Assembly (NCBI GenBank): GCA_033296725.1 | Contig: MU857689.1 | Span: 1 to 64,000, forward strand | DNA length: 64,000 bases | Source: Corynascus novoguineensis | Taxonomy: Eukaryota; Ascomycota; Sordariomycetes; Sordariales; Chaetomiaceae | Direction: 5' to 3' | In this document: positions 23,496 to 34,283 of the stretch, piece after piece | How positions within the stretch are numbered: the stretch's first letter is position 1 | How the letters are laid out: each line of letters opens with the position of its first letter | Made by a program: the position numbers and the translations under genes | The notes under the pieces: generated by a model | What the model saw: the letters and a program-made list of their open reading frames with translations, nothing else | Databases searched by the model: none | What the model was told of the DNA's origin: nothing

Positions 23496-24766
23496 CTAGT
23501 TTCGGATTGGCCCGTAAAATGGCACACCAAACGCCTCCAGCAACAGCCGCGCTTGCCTGTCTGAGGTGGCCGACGTCTTGATGAACACCCTGCAGCCTGG
23601 CATCATCTTGGCCGGATACAGCTGCGCAATTGTTAGCTAGTCCCCGCTGAAGACAAGACCCTTTATCCCCACAACTCACCCAGTAATTGGCTTCTATTTC
23701 GGGAAACAGCTTGACCTCATCTGGTGTGAGACCAAACGCGAGGTTGCCGGCGCTATCACCCGTCGTCGCTAAAGCAGCACCTCTGTCAGCCAATCGTCTC
23801 CGCCATCACCCCCCTCGACGAAGATGGGAAAGACATGGAAAGAAAACTCACCAGGGATACCCTTCCAATCCTTAATCCTCGGAAACACCAGGTGCACGCA
23901 CCGGTCCAAGAACTCGTACGCCGCATTGCCGTATACGGTCGTCTTAACGCCAGCCTTGTCGCCTTTCTTGATCCCCCACTGGACCACGTTCGATTTGGTT
24001 TTTGTGATTTCGGGCGTAGTCCCCGTCAGAGCGAGCAGCACGCTGCGCGCCACCAGCAGGTGGTCTGGGTCGTGGACCGCGTCGGGCACGTTGCTGGCGA
24101 TGGTAATCTCGCGGATTTCCGGCACGTTGTTAAACGTGATGTCGCGCTCGAGCAGCCGGAGCACGGCGCCGCCGCGGGGCCCGCGCAGCGCGCGATTCTT
24201 GTGGTACGGCGAGGATCCATCCCAGCCGCGCAGGCGTTGAGGAGTCTCTTTTTCCGGCGTGCCTGGCGGCACGTGTGTGTAGGTGAGCGTCATGAGGTCC
24301 GGTGCAATGGTTGAGTGGTAGGTCTGTTTGAGCCGCGGGAGGTTGAACGGCCCTGGAACGAAGTCTCGCGCGACTGGGTCCGAGGAGGGAGGAGATTGAA
24401 TCGGGTGGAGGGGGCCGCGATTGTACTTTGGAGGGTGGTATTGGTATCTGAGAGGATAGACATGCTTTAGCGGGAGTGGTCGCCGAAGACTTATTGAGAC
24501 CTCAGAAAGGGTTGCTTTTACCTCCCGCTGGGAAGCTGGTACTTCCTATCGGCGGCACGCTTCCATGGCCTGAACTCCCTCTTCTCTTCGTCGCCCAGTT
24601 GTGGTGCCGTGAGTGTCGAGTTCTCAAGTTCCGACAAGACTGGGGCAGCGGCCTCGGCGGTTTGTGACGAAGCGCATCTTATCGTCCCGGCTGTGTATGT
24701 CTGGCGTGCTAATTGGGGAACGTGGACGCTACGCGCCGGCCGTGACAGCCCGCGGAGGCTCGCCAT
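23496..24766 (-). CDS. mrpl7: Mitochondrial large-subunit ribosomal protein uL5m (MrpL7)
   Basis: Structural protein of the mitochondrial large ribosomal subunit; uL5 contacts the central protuberance. Exons 24766-24522, 24447-23852, 23768-23680 and 23621-23496 (minus) sum to 1056 nt, 351 residues. The N-terminus MASLRGLSRPARSVHVPQL is a plausible presequence. The L5 fold is visible from PFNLPRLKQTYHSTIAPDL through GPRGGAVLRLLERDITFNNV, KTKSNVVQWGIKKGDKAGVKTTVYG, FLDRCVHLVFPRIKDWKG, FGLTPDEVKLFPEIEANY and a Met/Gly/Val-rich end VFIKTSATSDRQ. Position and order match bacterial L5 with fungal-mitochondrial insertions. It lies downstream of lsg1 on the same strand, 469 bp away. Confidence 0.9.
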
Positions 24767-25235
24767 AATGATACGCGTGGGAAGGACTGCTGGGTGCCGA
24801 CACGCGGAGCTTCGGCCAAAAGTGCGAAGTGCGAGATCTCGGGGAAATTTTCTGGCCCAAGTGCATGTATTCAATGAAGGGTTAGGGTTGAACCTCGAAA
24901 CCTCAACCTGACGGCTTGATGTTGTAGATAGGTCAAAGGTCGGCTGAAATCTTCCTGTTCTTCTTCCTCCTAATTAATGAACCTTTTGCATCAGGTTATC
25001 TCCAGTTCAGAGCGGCCAGTTTAGGCGATTGATTGTCTCTTGCTCGGATTTTTTCTGATCTTCAGGTAGGTTAGTCCATTCACCGCTTACATGTTATGGA
25101 GACTCGAAGGGCCAAGGGCTGCTGAAGGAAACACTCAATTGATCCCTCTACTTTTCAAACGCCATTGCCCAAGCAACCCAGACATCATCTATCAGCGACT
25201 GAAATAGGCTCCATAACCTGAAAACGTGCGTCACC
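24767..25235. other. Spacer between lsg1 and mrpl7
   Basis: 469 bp on the minus-strand side, serving as the 3' end of lsg1 and the promoter of the uL5m gene. No specific element recognised. Confidence 0.5.
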
Positions 25236-27241
25236 TCAATCATCCCCATCCACCGTGTTGCCTCTCTTCTTCCCCCTCGCCTTCCGCCCACCCTTAAAGT
25301 GCTTCTTCCCCGATGCCATTTGCACATCTTTGGGATCAATCCCTTTCTCAAGTGCAATCATTGTTCTCAGCTTGCGCCCACTCAACTGCTTGCCTTCAGT
25401 CTCGGCCATGCCTTGCTCCGTGTACTTGTAGTTGAACGGCCTCGACATGTGGCCTGCGCTGCCCTGGCCAGCCTTGAAGAAGGCCTTGTCAAGCCTCTCC
25501 GATTTGGGGCCTCGCGGAAGTGGGAGCATGTCGGACAGTAGCGACGCAGTGTCATCACCGTCGACAGTCAGCTCCTCCATGGCCGCAGCAATTGCCGCCT
25601 GCCTCTTAGCCGGAAGATGTGCAACGTCGTAAAGCTCACGGTTGAACTCTTGGGCATCGTCAACGCCCGGCGGCGGGCTAACGTACAAGAGCTTGCCGTT
25701 GACATAATCCTTAAGAATATACCTCGCGGCCCGAGAACGGTCCGGTTGCCCGAGGCCCTGTGTCATGAAACCCCTATGACGAGCGTACGCGCTGAGCAGC
25801 TCATCACCGGTGGGGATTCCGGTGCCGCCTTCCTCGAGAGGCCGCGTCCGTATTTGGATACCGTAAGTGGCCTCGAGAAATGCCCGCGGAATCCTCTGTG
25901 CCACAAGGGTCGCCGGGCCACTGTATTCCCGCAGTTGGTCGATGGGGAGAACACCATTGATGACAAGCTCTGCCTTGGTGCTGGCGAAATTGGGAAACAC
26001 GAGGCCTGGGCAATCGCACAATATGACCTTGTCGCTGTAGTGGATTGTCTGAAAGTGCTTTGTCTTGCCTGGGGTCGCTGAGACAGATACCTTGTGGGCT
26101 CCGATAAGTGCGTTGATTGTTGACGACTTTCCGACGTTGGGGTAGCCAACGAGGCCGACTTGGAGTTTCCGATCTGGTCCTGGCGCAAGTTAGCACCGAG
26201 GCTCATGATTACGGAACAGGACGGTCACTTACCTGCGTCCTGCGGCGCATATTGAAGGAGCATGTCTTCTAGCTCATCAACTGTTAAGATCCGGGTATCC
26301 GCCTCGTCATCGTCGTTTTGTTGGTCTCCCTCTTCGACTCCATCTTCGCTTCCTTTATCAGCTTCTTGTTGCTTCAATGGCGCGCCACTCCCACTGGGAC
26401 CGGCCTCTTCCTCGTCTTCTTTCTCTTCTTCCTCCTCTTCATCGCTTTCGGACATTTGTGCCTCCAGCATTTCCTTGGCCAGATGGGCTGAGAAGAACCG
26501 ATATGCAATACCGGCATTCTTCAAGTACTTTGCCCAGATTTTCCTTTGATTAAAAGTCATCATGTCGGCCTTATTGATGAGCAGAAGGTTCTGCTTCTTT
26601 GGGTCGACATCCTTGACGTATGCTTCAAGATCTTCGGACCGGAACATGAGGGGGTTCCTAGCATCCACAATCTGGACCACCACATCGGACCGCTCGATGA
26701 CTCTCCAAAGCTGCCTCCAAACCTCGAGGTTGCGCTCAAAGGGCGTCATCAGCAAATCTTGCGTCTCTTGCAACTCTGCTAGGCCCTTCCTCCACAGTAG
26801 GAAGCTCTCACGCTCCAGGCGACCTAGCTCCTCGGGTGTTGTCGTCTCGTCCCAGTGCGGCCGCCTCGGTACCGTGAGACGGGACTTGAGCGCCTTCTGC
26901 TTCCCCAGCACAGCTCTCTCCTCTGCCGCAGAGAGTAGGTATGGATTCCGCTGGTCTGTGTGGATGATTTTGACATTGTTGGTTTTCTCGGCCGTGAAGT
27001 CGGTACCCGCGAGCTCGGCTGTAGCCAAGAACTCGTCTAGCGCGCCCTGTTCAGTGACGGAGCGCATCTTGACCCATCCCGCTTCTTCTCTGTCATTCGT
27101 GATATACTCCTGGCCCGTTGCATGGTCGATGCGTGTGACGGCCCCAACTCGTTTCCGGTCGCCGCCCTTGCCCTTGCCAAAACGATCTTTCATCAGTTGG
27201 TTGCCAAGGCCGACAGACTTTTTGGATTTTGCGAGCACCAT
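25236..27241 (-). CDS. lsg1: Large-subunit GTPase Lsg1
   Basis: Cytoplasmic circularly permuted GTPase that releases the export adaptor Nmd3 from pre-60S subunits, one of the last steps of 60S maturation. Exons 27241-26233 and 26179-25236 give 650 residues. The permuted motif order is seen directly. G4 (LLLINKADMM, about residue 223) comes first and G5-like FFSAH follows. The P-loop GYPNVGKSS (about 345-353), the switch region GKTKHFQTI and G3 DCPGL (about 392) come after the intron. Between G5 and G1 lies a long acidic insertion with Glu/Asp runs. The N-terminus (MVLAKSKKSVGLGNQLMK) and the basic C-terminus (KHFKGGRKARGKKRG) suit rRNA binding. Start is the only upstream ATG fitting the family. 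It is divergent from ltv1 (600 bp), a 40S maturation factor. Confidence 0.95.
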
Positions 27242-27841
27242 GATGGGCGATCAGCCGTTCGGCTCTCCAGTTGCTATAATTTAGAAACAATGGGGGCACT
27301 TTTCCTTCAAGGCCAAATTTGTTGTTGTAAAGTCAGGAAAGGACCAGCCTCTGTTGCATACGAGGCGGGGATTGTTGGAGAGATTGCTGATAAATAGAGG
27401 GGCAAATTTGCGAACGGTACATGTACTCCGGCAGCAAAATCGGATTGGCAGACCTTGACAACAATCACACACGTGACGGCTGCTATATGCTTACCATGGC
27501 TGAAGCAAAACACTCATCAGATCCTAGAGCTGTAGACTATTTGTTTAGTCGACAGCTTGCAAAATTACCCATATTCGCAACTCTTTCCCAGTTATTGAAC
27601 AGTAGTGCCTATCAAAGTTCATTGCCGTGTCAGCGTGTTTACCGTACAGCCTTTGGACCCTGGTGGGGATATTTGTTATCGATAAGATAAGACCTGGACA
27701 AATTTACCCCACCAAAATTTCCCATGGCGCTGGGTTTTGGTGCCCTGATACGGGTGCTCAGGGTCCCAGTGCTCTTCCGTCACCGCCTAAATAACCTGCT
27801 CCTCGACATCAACCCATCTTGCTCGTCAACTTGTATCCAAG
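27242..27841. promoter_or_regulatory. Shared intergenic promoter of lsg1 and ltv1
   Basis: 600 bp separate the divergent starts. A palindrome GCAAATTTGC lies at 27402-27411, and A/T-rich AAATTT cores occur near 27698 and 27713. These are loosely like the RRPE-type A/T motif of ribosome-biogenesis promoters, but no full consensus is present. Coordinate control is inferred from the arrangement and shared process. Confidence 0.45.
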
Positions 27842-29178
27842 ATGCCGAAAGGAAAGTGGATGTACGTATTCTTCTGCACCACTTAACCCCGCTCTTGCCG
27901 AGCTAACGTTCTAAACTCGTACACAGCGATAAAAAGACTGCGACGCACTTCACGCTTGTGTACCGTCCTCAAAATGACCCCCTCATCCACGACGAATCGG
28001 CTCCGGCCATGGTGCTCAACCCGACGCAGCGGGCCAACAAGTCCTCCAGGGGCAAGGGGTTGAGCGACCTGGCGTCGGACCTTGGCTCCGAAGCGCTCAG
28101 CATCCGCGATAACGAGGGCGAGGCCGCCAACTACGGCGTGTACTTTGACGACACCGAGTACGACTACATGCAGCACTTGCGCGACCTAGGCCAGGGCTCA
28201 GGTGAGGCCGTCTTCGTCGAGGCCAACCCCGTTGGGAACAAGGGGAAGGGCAAGGGCAGGCAGGGCCAGTCACTCGAGGATGCATTGCGGCAGCTGGATT
28301 TGCAGAACCAGTCGGCGGATTTGCTCGATGAGGAGCTGCTACCGAGCAAAAATCTGCAGCACCTCACGTACCAGGCGCAGCAGGATGTGCCTGATGCGAT
28401 TGCGGGGTTTCAGCCCGATATGGATCCGCGGTTGAGAGAGGTTCTGGAGGCGCTCGAGGACGACGCCTATGTTGATGAAGAGGGCGGTGACGATATCTTC
28501 CAGGAGTTGGCAAAGGACGGGAAAGAGCTGGACAAGAATGAATTTGAGGAGGCGTACGACGAGTTTGAGGAGGATGATGAGGGGTGGGAGTCAGACCGCA
28601 CGGTTAAAGCGGGCAAGGAGCAGACCGAAGGCGATAAAATACCGCAACTCACCGACACGAGCAAGGAGCAGCCAGGAGAGCACGGGGAGGAGGGATCAGA
28701 TGACTGGATGGAAGAGTTCAAGAAGTTCAAGAACGACCAAAAGGCGGGCAAGAAGCCCCGCGCTGCGGCCGCACCCTCCGAACTACAGTCGTCAATATGG
28801 ACGACCACGACGAACGGCGGGCGAAAGAAGGCGAGGAAAGGCGCCATGACCAATCCTTCGACGTATTCGATGACGTCGTCTTCGCTTGTTAGAACAGAGC
28901 AGCTAGGGATCCTGGATGCCCGGTTCGAAAAACTTGAAGAGGAGTACAATGCCGACATGGACGACTTGGGGTCTGTCTCAGCGGTGTCGACCATGTCATC
29001 GGTGCAAGGCCCAACGCGACAGGACTTTGACAATCTGCTGGACGAGTTCCTGGGTGATTACTCAATGCACGGTAAGAAGCGGGTGAAAAAGGGCAAGTGG
29101 AAGAACGGGCTGGAACAGTTTGACGAAATCAGGCGAGAGCTGGGGCCGCCCATCATTCCCGCTAAATATAAAAAATAG
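27842..29178 (+). CDS. ltv1: 40S biogenesis factor Ltv1
   Basis: Ltv1 binds pre-40S particles near Rps3, accompanies nuclear export and leaves during cytoplasmic maturation. A 20-nt first exon (27842-27861, MPKGKW plus a split codon) joins 27927-29178, giving 423 residues. Hallmarks are the opening MPKGKWIDKKTATHFTLVYR, NDPLIHDESAPAMVL, the YGVYFDDTEYDYMQHLR block (about residues 82-100), the acidic middle (DDIFQELAKDG, EFEEDDEGW) and the C-terminal LDARFEKLEEEYN and LLDEFLGDYS motifs, followed by a basic tail. These blocks in this order are diagnostic of Ltv1. It lies divergent to lsg1 and is followed, tail to tail, by the aminotransferase gene 111 bp away. Confidence 0.95.
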
Positions 29179-29289
29179 AGGCGATGATACGGCAGCAAAA
29201 TGAAATGGAATTCCAAGCAAACAACCACCATACCCGTGTTAGATCCTCAAAATTCCCTGGTTCAACGCTACAAGGACGTTTCAAAGAGA

Positions 29290-31350
29290 TTAACAGCCCA
29301 TATACCACCCCAACCTACTAACCCCGTCGCCCAGCGCCTCAACCTCCCCGCTCGGGCCCAGCTCCTTTAGCAACTTCTCCACCAGCTTCACATCGGTTAC
29401 CTCCCAGAACCGTTTCACGCCCTCGACGAACCTCTCGGCAGCCAGGCCGACCCTGTCCTCGGCCTCGGCCGCGAAACAGACGCGATAGTACGCCCACCCT
29501 TCGGCCCGGCGGACCTCGTCATTGGCGCTGAAGATAGACCCCGTCGACACGAGGACGCGGAACGGCTCGGTGGTCAGCCACACCATGAGCGCGCCTGACA
29601 GCGCGGGCCCGTCAAGGATGGGGAGCCGGCGGCTCGGGCCACGCGCCATCCACAGCGGGTGCGCCTCAAGGTGCATGCGCAGCCAGATGAACATCCCGCC
29701 GCGGGGCCAGCGGAACGAATAGAGTACTGTCTTGGAGACAGCGAGCGGGGACCACTCTGACGTGTCCTCATCGTCAGCGGACGACGAGGAGGAAAATGAA
29801 ACGGGGGAGGTGGTCACGAGGGCGGAGCCGACGTCGAGAATGCGGCACATGCGCGCCATGCGCCGCTCGTAGGCGCCGCGCAGGCCCTCGAGCCAGCGTA
29901 CCCATCCCGACGTGTCCCAGCCGGCGAAGGATGCGGCCTGATCGCGCCCGTCGGAGGAGGAGAGAAGGAGGCGGGAGAAGGCCGACTTGGCGGCCTGGTT
30001 CTGCTTGGAAGAGCCCAGCACGAGCTCCGAGATGAGGCCCTGGACGAAGCCTGACGGCTGTTGGGTGGTGCACTCGGCGATGCGCTCAAAACGCTCAATC
30101 AGGGCAGGCTGCGCGGTGATCCAGCCGAGACGGCAGCCGGGGGCGACGGTTTTGGAGAAGGTGTCAAGTCGGACGACGCGGCCGTCGGTATCGATGGCGA
30201 GGAAGGATGGGGTGAGCGAGTCGAGGAAGGCGTAGCCAGAGGAGGATGAAGAGGAAGACGGTTTGTGGGTGCGGGCCAGCGGGGGAGGGGGAAGACCGCG
30301 GGATTTGGCTTCCTCGGTGGCTGCGGAGGGAAACTGAAGGTACCAGTAGGGTTCGTCTTCGACGATGATCACGTCATACTTGCTGCAGACGGCATAAATT
30401 TCCCTCTTGCGCTCCATCGAGAGAACGATGCCCGTGGGGTTGTGACCGAGCCTGAGAGGTCAGCAACGAAACAGAACAAAGTGAGAACATGGCTAAAAAA
30501 AAAAAAAAAGAACCTACGTGACTGTGTACATGAGATGCGGCCGCTTCCCCTTGGAGGGATCCCAGTTGGCCAAGACATCCTCCAGGCCGCCAGGCCCCTT
30601 AACCATCATCCCTGACGCATCCGCCTTAACGGTGACAATCTGCACGCCATGGGGCTGAGCCTGGCTGAGGACGTTGCTGTACACAAACGGCTCGCAAAGG
30701 AGGCCTGGACGGTCGCGGATGTCGTTGACGCCCTCGGTCCACTGATTCACGAACAGGTCCAGCGTCTTGGAGAAGCCGTCCGTCGAACCACAGGTCAAAA
30801 TCACTTCGGGGCCGCTCTGGTAGGGTGTATCGTGCTGGAGATTCTCACGCGTGAATTGGCGCACCCACGAGAGCAGCGGCGGATAACCTGCGGCGAGCCC
30901 ATATTGGAGCACTGACGTGAGGTCGATCTTCTTCAGCGGGTCGCTCTCATCCAGCGTCTTGGGGACCGAGATGTGGGTGGCTGCTGCGGGACCCGTGGAT
31001 GATGACGAGGCTGCAGACTCGCTAGAATGGTTTGGCGAAGGCGTCCATCGCTCAGGCTTCGCCGTTTGCGCTTCCAATGTGTCGAAGGGGAAGTAGTCGA
31101 CGTGTGGAAGACCTAAATGTTTTAGTAAGTCTACGGAGCCACGGTATTGGGGCGAAGAGTGAGATGAAAAGTACGAACCGCCGGCAATATTCAGAATCCC
31201 CGGAATCTGAAAGAATTTATAAGCCTCCTTCAGCTTGAAGGGGAACCGCCGCTTGGTGACGGCGGAGTAGTGATGGCTGAGATCGAGTGGTGCCGGCTTC
31301 TTGCGGTCAGCCGGACGAACGCGGTGACGAAAGGTTGCTGTGGCATCCAT
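29290..31350 (-). CDS. Aromatic/aminoadipate-type aminotransferase, Aro8-like (class I/II)
   Basis: PLP-dependent transaminase likely acting on aromatic amino acids, kynurenine or 2-aminoadipate. Exons 31350-31179, 31112-30518 and 30451-29290 (minus) give 642 residues. Fold type I features are visible: GILNIAGG|LPHVDYFPFDTLEA across intron 1, substrate-side LTSVLQYGLAAGYPPL, VILTCGSTDGFSKTLDLF, LGHNPTGIVLS across intron 2, DEPYWYLQFP, and the PLP-lysine segment DTFSKTVAPGCRLGW (Lys at about residue 353). Intron 1 is 66 bp with no in-frame stop, and its donor GTTCGT is atypical; homology across the junction supports splicing. Intron 2 contains a 15-base A run (T run in the transcript). The protein is longer than yeast Aro8 (about 500) because of Ser/Pro-rich insertions near residues 80-110 and 290-310. 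Exact substrate is open. Confidence 0.87.
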
Positions 31351-32263
31351 GCTGCCTGCCAATGTTGAACGTGCTGCTGCCGCCAGTGATGAGTTGTAGC
31401 AAGGAAAATGCTACGGATCACTGTTGGGATCCGGTTAACCAGGGGTAAAAGCTCCCCAAGTCTAGGCACTGATCAATTGTTGCATTGTCGAGAGAATGCT
31501 GAACACTTCACGACACTATACTACTAGTTACACGCTCCATTGCTTGGCTTTTCCGGTGGAGAGCCCGGTAAGATCATGCAGTAGGATCCGAATGCGCAGT
31601 CATGCTTATAAATTGCCGGGAACCACACTTGGAGGATGGCGTTTGATGAATCCGCTAACCCCACAGGGGCAGTCTGGAATCAAGTTGCTGTGACGTCTCG
31701 GCAGTCTGTCGGGAGCCGAGCGGGACGCCGCCGTTTGCTAACTTGCCTCGGTGCTGAGGAATCCAAGCCTTGTCGATCCGGTTCGCTACGAGTGCCCCGG
31801 ACTGCGTCCATGTCCTGTACGCAACTGCAGACTTACACTGTGGAAGTCCGACAAGTTCTCTCAACGCCCAGCCCCTTACGCTTCTCACTTTTGGGCCCGG
31901 CTTCCGCCCGGGCGTTCCGGTTATTATTCAGAATCAGGGCTGCCGTTTTCGGCCCAGCCAGCGCTTGCGCTGCCTAGCATTGGACGTCGTCATCTCTGCG
32001 GGCATTAGCAGAAGGAAGAAGGAAATGGAAGCAAAGGAGCACTTGGTGGTCTTTGGGTTTTGTGCTCTATCCGTATGATCAAATAAAGTTGTCATGGCTT
32101 CGCTTGCGCTCCGAATCCTGGTCGCGCCGATCGCCGTTGGGACAAACCGACCCGAGACATGCATGCGGCGCCGGCCGGCTGGCACGGTCCAACGCCTAGT
32201 CCGATCAAAGTGTCCATCCCAGTCAAATACTTATGTCTTGTGAGCGAAGGGTACGTGTTGAAT
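31351..32263. other. Spacer before the aminotransferase
   Basis: 913 bp holding the aminotransferase promoter and the 3' end of the flavin monooxygenase gene. Short overlapping frames only; no gene called. Confidence 0.55.
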
Positions 32264-33664
32264 TCAATTACTCCCTTGTTCTGGCGAATATTTGAAGCCG
32301 AGCTCTTCAAGACTCCTAGCCTTCCGGCCACTGAGCTCGAATTGCAACTTGGCCTTCGCGTAAATCTGCCTCTGCCAAACCATCTCGGGGCTCCAACGTG
32401 GTGGCACTTTGCCTGGTGTGCTTGACTGCACGATCCAGTCGTGGACCGAATTGATGTAATCGGCATCGCCGCCCTCGGGCCACACGTGAAATTTAACTCC
32501 CCTCTTCTCTGCTTCTTCCGCTTCCCACTGTTTCATTTCCTCGGTCGACGGCAGCGGCAGGAGGTTCGCCCACGTCCTCGAGAAGACCGCCGCCTGGCTC
32601 TCGGAGAATGGGAACGGGACCACCTTGATCGGAAGCCTCGTAAAGACCAAGGTCGGGTGGTCGATGTGGAATAAGTGCCTATACAGCCCGTACACCCTCC
32701 GTCCATCCGTCACCAGAGGCGGTTTGAGCGAGCGCAGGAATGGGAAAGAGAAGAGGTAGCCGGTGGCATAGATGACGGCGTCGATATCTTTTTCAATTCG
32801 CCCGTCTTGAAATCTGATGCCTCTTTCCTCGACTAAAAACTCCTCAATTATCGGAACCTCCTCGGCTCCCGAATATGCCAGGTTGGCCTCCGATGTGGGC
32901 GACCGCACCGATAGCAATAACGGTTTTTTGGACACCCGGCTGATCTGGGCGGAAATGTCGAGCCCCGACGCAGCATTTCCAACAATAACCACTTTCTTGT
33001 CGGTGAATTTCTCCGCATTCCGGTAGTGTTTCGAGTGCGAAATGACACCTGGGTGTGCTTCGTGGAATTCGCGAATCCCTTTTGCATCAGGAATGTAAAC
33101 AGCAGTATAATGCCCTGATACCACGACGACGGCATCGTACGTAGCACTTCTTGCATCGCCTGTCAGGAGGCACACCGTGGTCACATCCCACAGGTCCTTG
33201 CCGTCGACTACTCTCAGGCGAACATCCCTCACTTGGGTCGAAAATTGGATCAGATGGCGGATGTCCTTCGCGTACTCCACCACATAGTTCTGAATGTCTT
33301 CCCGAGACGGGAAGACAAGCGTGTCTTCCGGTATTGGTAGATCCGAGTATCCCATGAGGGCGCGGGGAATATTGGTGTGCAAGGCGTCGTACATGGGCGA
33401 GGGGAAGATGGGTGCCTCTCCCTCTTGAAACGGCAATGGCGGGTCTGGAGGACAGTCGGCACTCACTTGAGGCACGCTGACCGGCCCTGAAGGCTTGGGA
33501 CTGTAATTCCACACCCCGCCAACCTCCTGCTGCTGCTCGAAGATGTCGATCCTCCGGAATGCGTTTTGAGCGACGAGGTATCTGGCCGCTGCAAGACCGC
33601 ACGGTCCAGCGCCAATGATAGCAACATCTTTGACGTCGAATTGTCTCGGTTCATGAGAGCCCAT
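32264..33664 (-). CDS. Flavin-containing monooxygenase (FMO family)
   Basis: NADPH- and FAD-dependent class B monooxygenase, probably oxidising soft nucleophiles such as thiols or amines. Single exon, 466 residues from the first ATG (33664); an upstream extension would need a TTG start. The FAD-binding Rossmann motif is VAIIGAGPCGLAAAR (about residues 17-31), with FEQQQEVGGVW at the end of the second strand. The FMO identifying motif appears as HPGVISHSKHYRN (residues about 212-224), with Pro in place of the usual Phe before Gly. The NADPH-binding motif is VVIVGNAASGLDIS, with Asn-Ala instead of the commoner Gly-x-Ser. DAVIYATGY marks the conserved FATGY-type site. Size and motif order match yeast Fmo1-like enzymes. 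Physiological substrate cannot be read from sequence. Confidence 0.88.
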   Translation of the reverse strand: MGSHEPRQFDVKDVAIIGAGPCGLAAARYLVAQNAFRRIDIFEQQQEVGGVWNYSPKPSGPVSVPQVSADCPPDPPLPFQEGEAPIFPSPMYDALHTNIPRALMGYSDLPIPEDTLVFPSREDIQNYVVEYAKDIRHLIQFSTQVRDVRLRVVDGKDLWDVTTVCLLTGDARSATYDAVVVVSGHYTAVYIPDAKGIREFHEAHPGVISHSKHYRNAEKFTDKKVVIVGNAASGLDISAQISRVSKKPLLLSVRSPTSEANLAYSGAEEVPIIEEFLVEERGIRFQDGRIEKDIDAVIYATGYLFSFPFLRSLKPPLVTDGRRVYGLYRHLFHIDHPTLVFTRLPIKVVPFPFSESQAAVFSRTWANLLPLPSTEEMKQWEAEEAEKRGVKFHVWPEGGDADYINSVHDWIVQSSTPGKVPPRWSPEMVWQRQIYAKAKLQFELSGRKARSLEELGFKYSPEQGSN

Positions 33665-34283
33665 GCTGGGAAGAAGGCTCTGCGGAAACTGAAAGGTTTG
33701 GAAAGGCCTAGAAGCAAGGAGAAATTTTATCCAAGACAAACCAAGAAGATGTGAAAATCTGACATAACATCTACACCTATCCGGCCATCATGAAACCATT
33801 CGTTGGTGTTGAGGGGCAGAAGGAAGATTGCAATGGGGAGGTATTTCTGGTAACGTAACAAAAACATCTAGGCTCTCGTTTCAGGTATTTTACCAATCTC
33901 GCAGGCATGGTACAACTTGGCGGCTGAAAGCCGCCCATGGCACGGCACCGCCTTCTATTCTGGGTTTGAGTGCGACATGGATTGCGGCAGGCCGAAGCTC
34001 CACCCCCATCGCGTCGCTGCCGTCATGTGTGGGAGCTTGCCGCGCTTTCCCTAGGTGAAACTCTGGATCACACTTTCCGCGCCCAACACTACAAACAGAT
34101 TTCGGAACCGAGCACTAACAAGCTTGTGTGTCGTTTGCCCTTCCGGTTTTAACCCTGTTGTTTTTGGTTTCTTCTTAACTTTCCTCAGCAGCCGCGACCG
34201 ACAAATGCGGAATCCACGAAGAGTATTGGGCAGCACCAACCTGAAGGCATAGTCGCTGCTGTCCCTCTGCCCGCACCTCGAAC
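33665..34283. promoter_or_regulatory. Divergent promoter region, FMO / telomere-type gene
   Basis: 619 bp between the two divergent starts. No recognisable control element. The pair has no evident functional link. Confidence 0.45.

Noticed and set aside
31113..31178. Read-through of the 66-bp aminotransferase intron as coding sequence
   Set aside because: It is in frame and stop-free, but splicing restores the conserved IAGGLPHVDYFPFD block. The insertion would break it.
33665..33739. 25-residue N-terminal extension of the flavin monooxygenase
   Set aside because: It would need a TTG start. The FAD-binding domain begins normally after the ATG at 33664.
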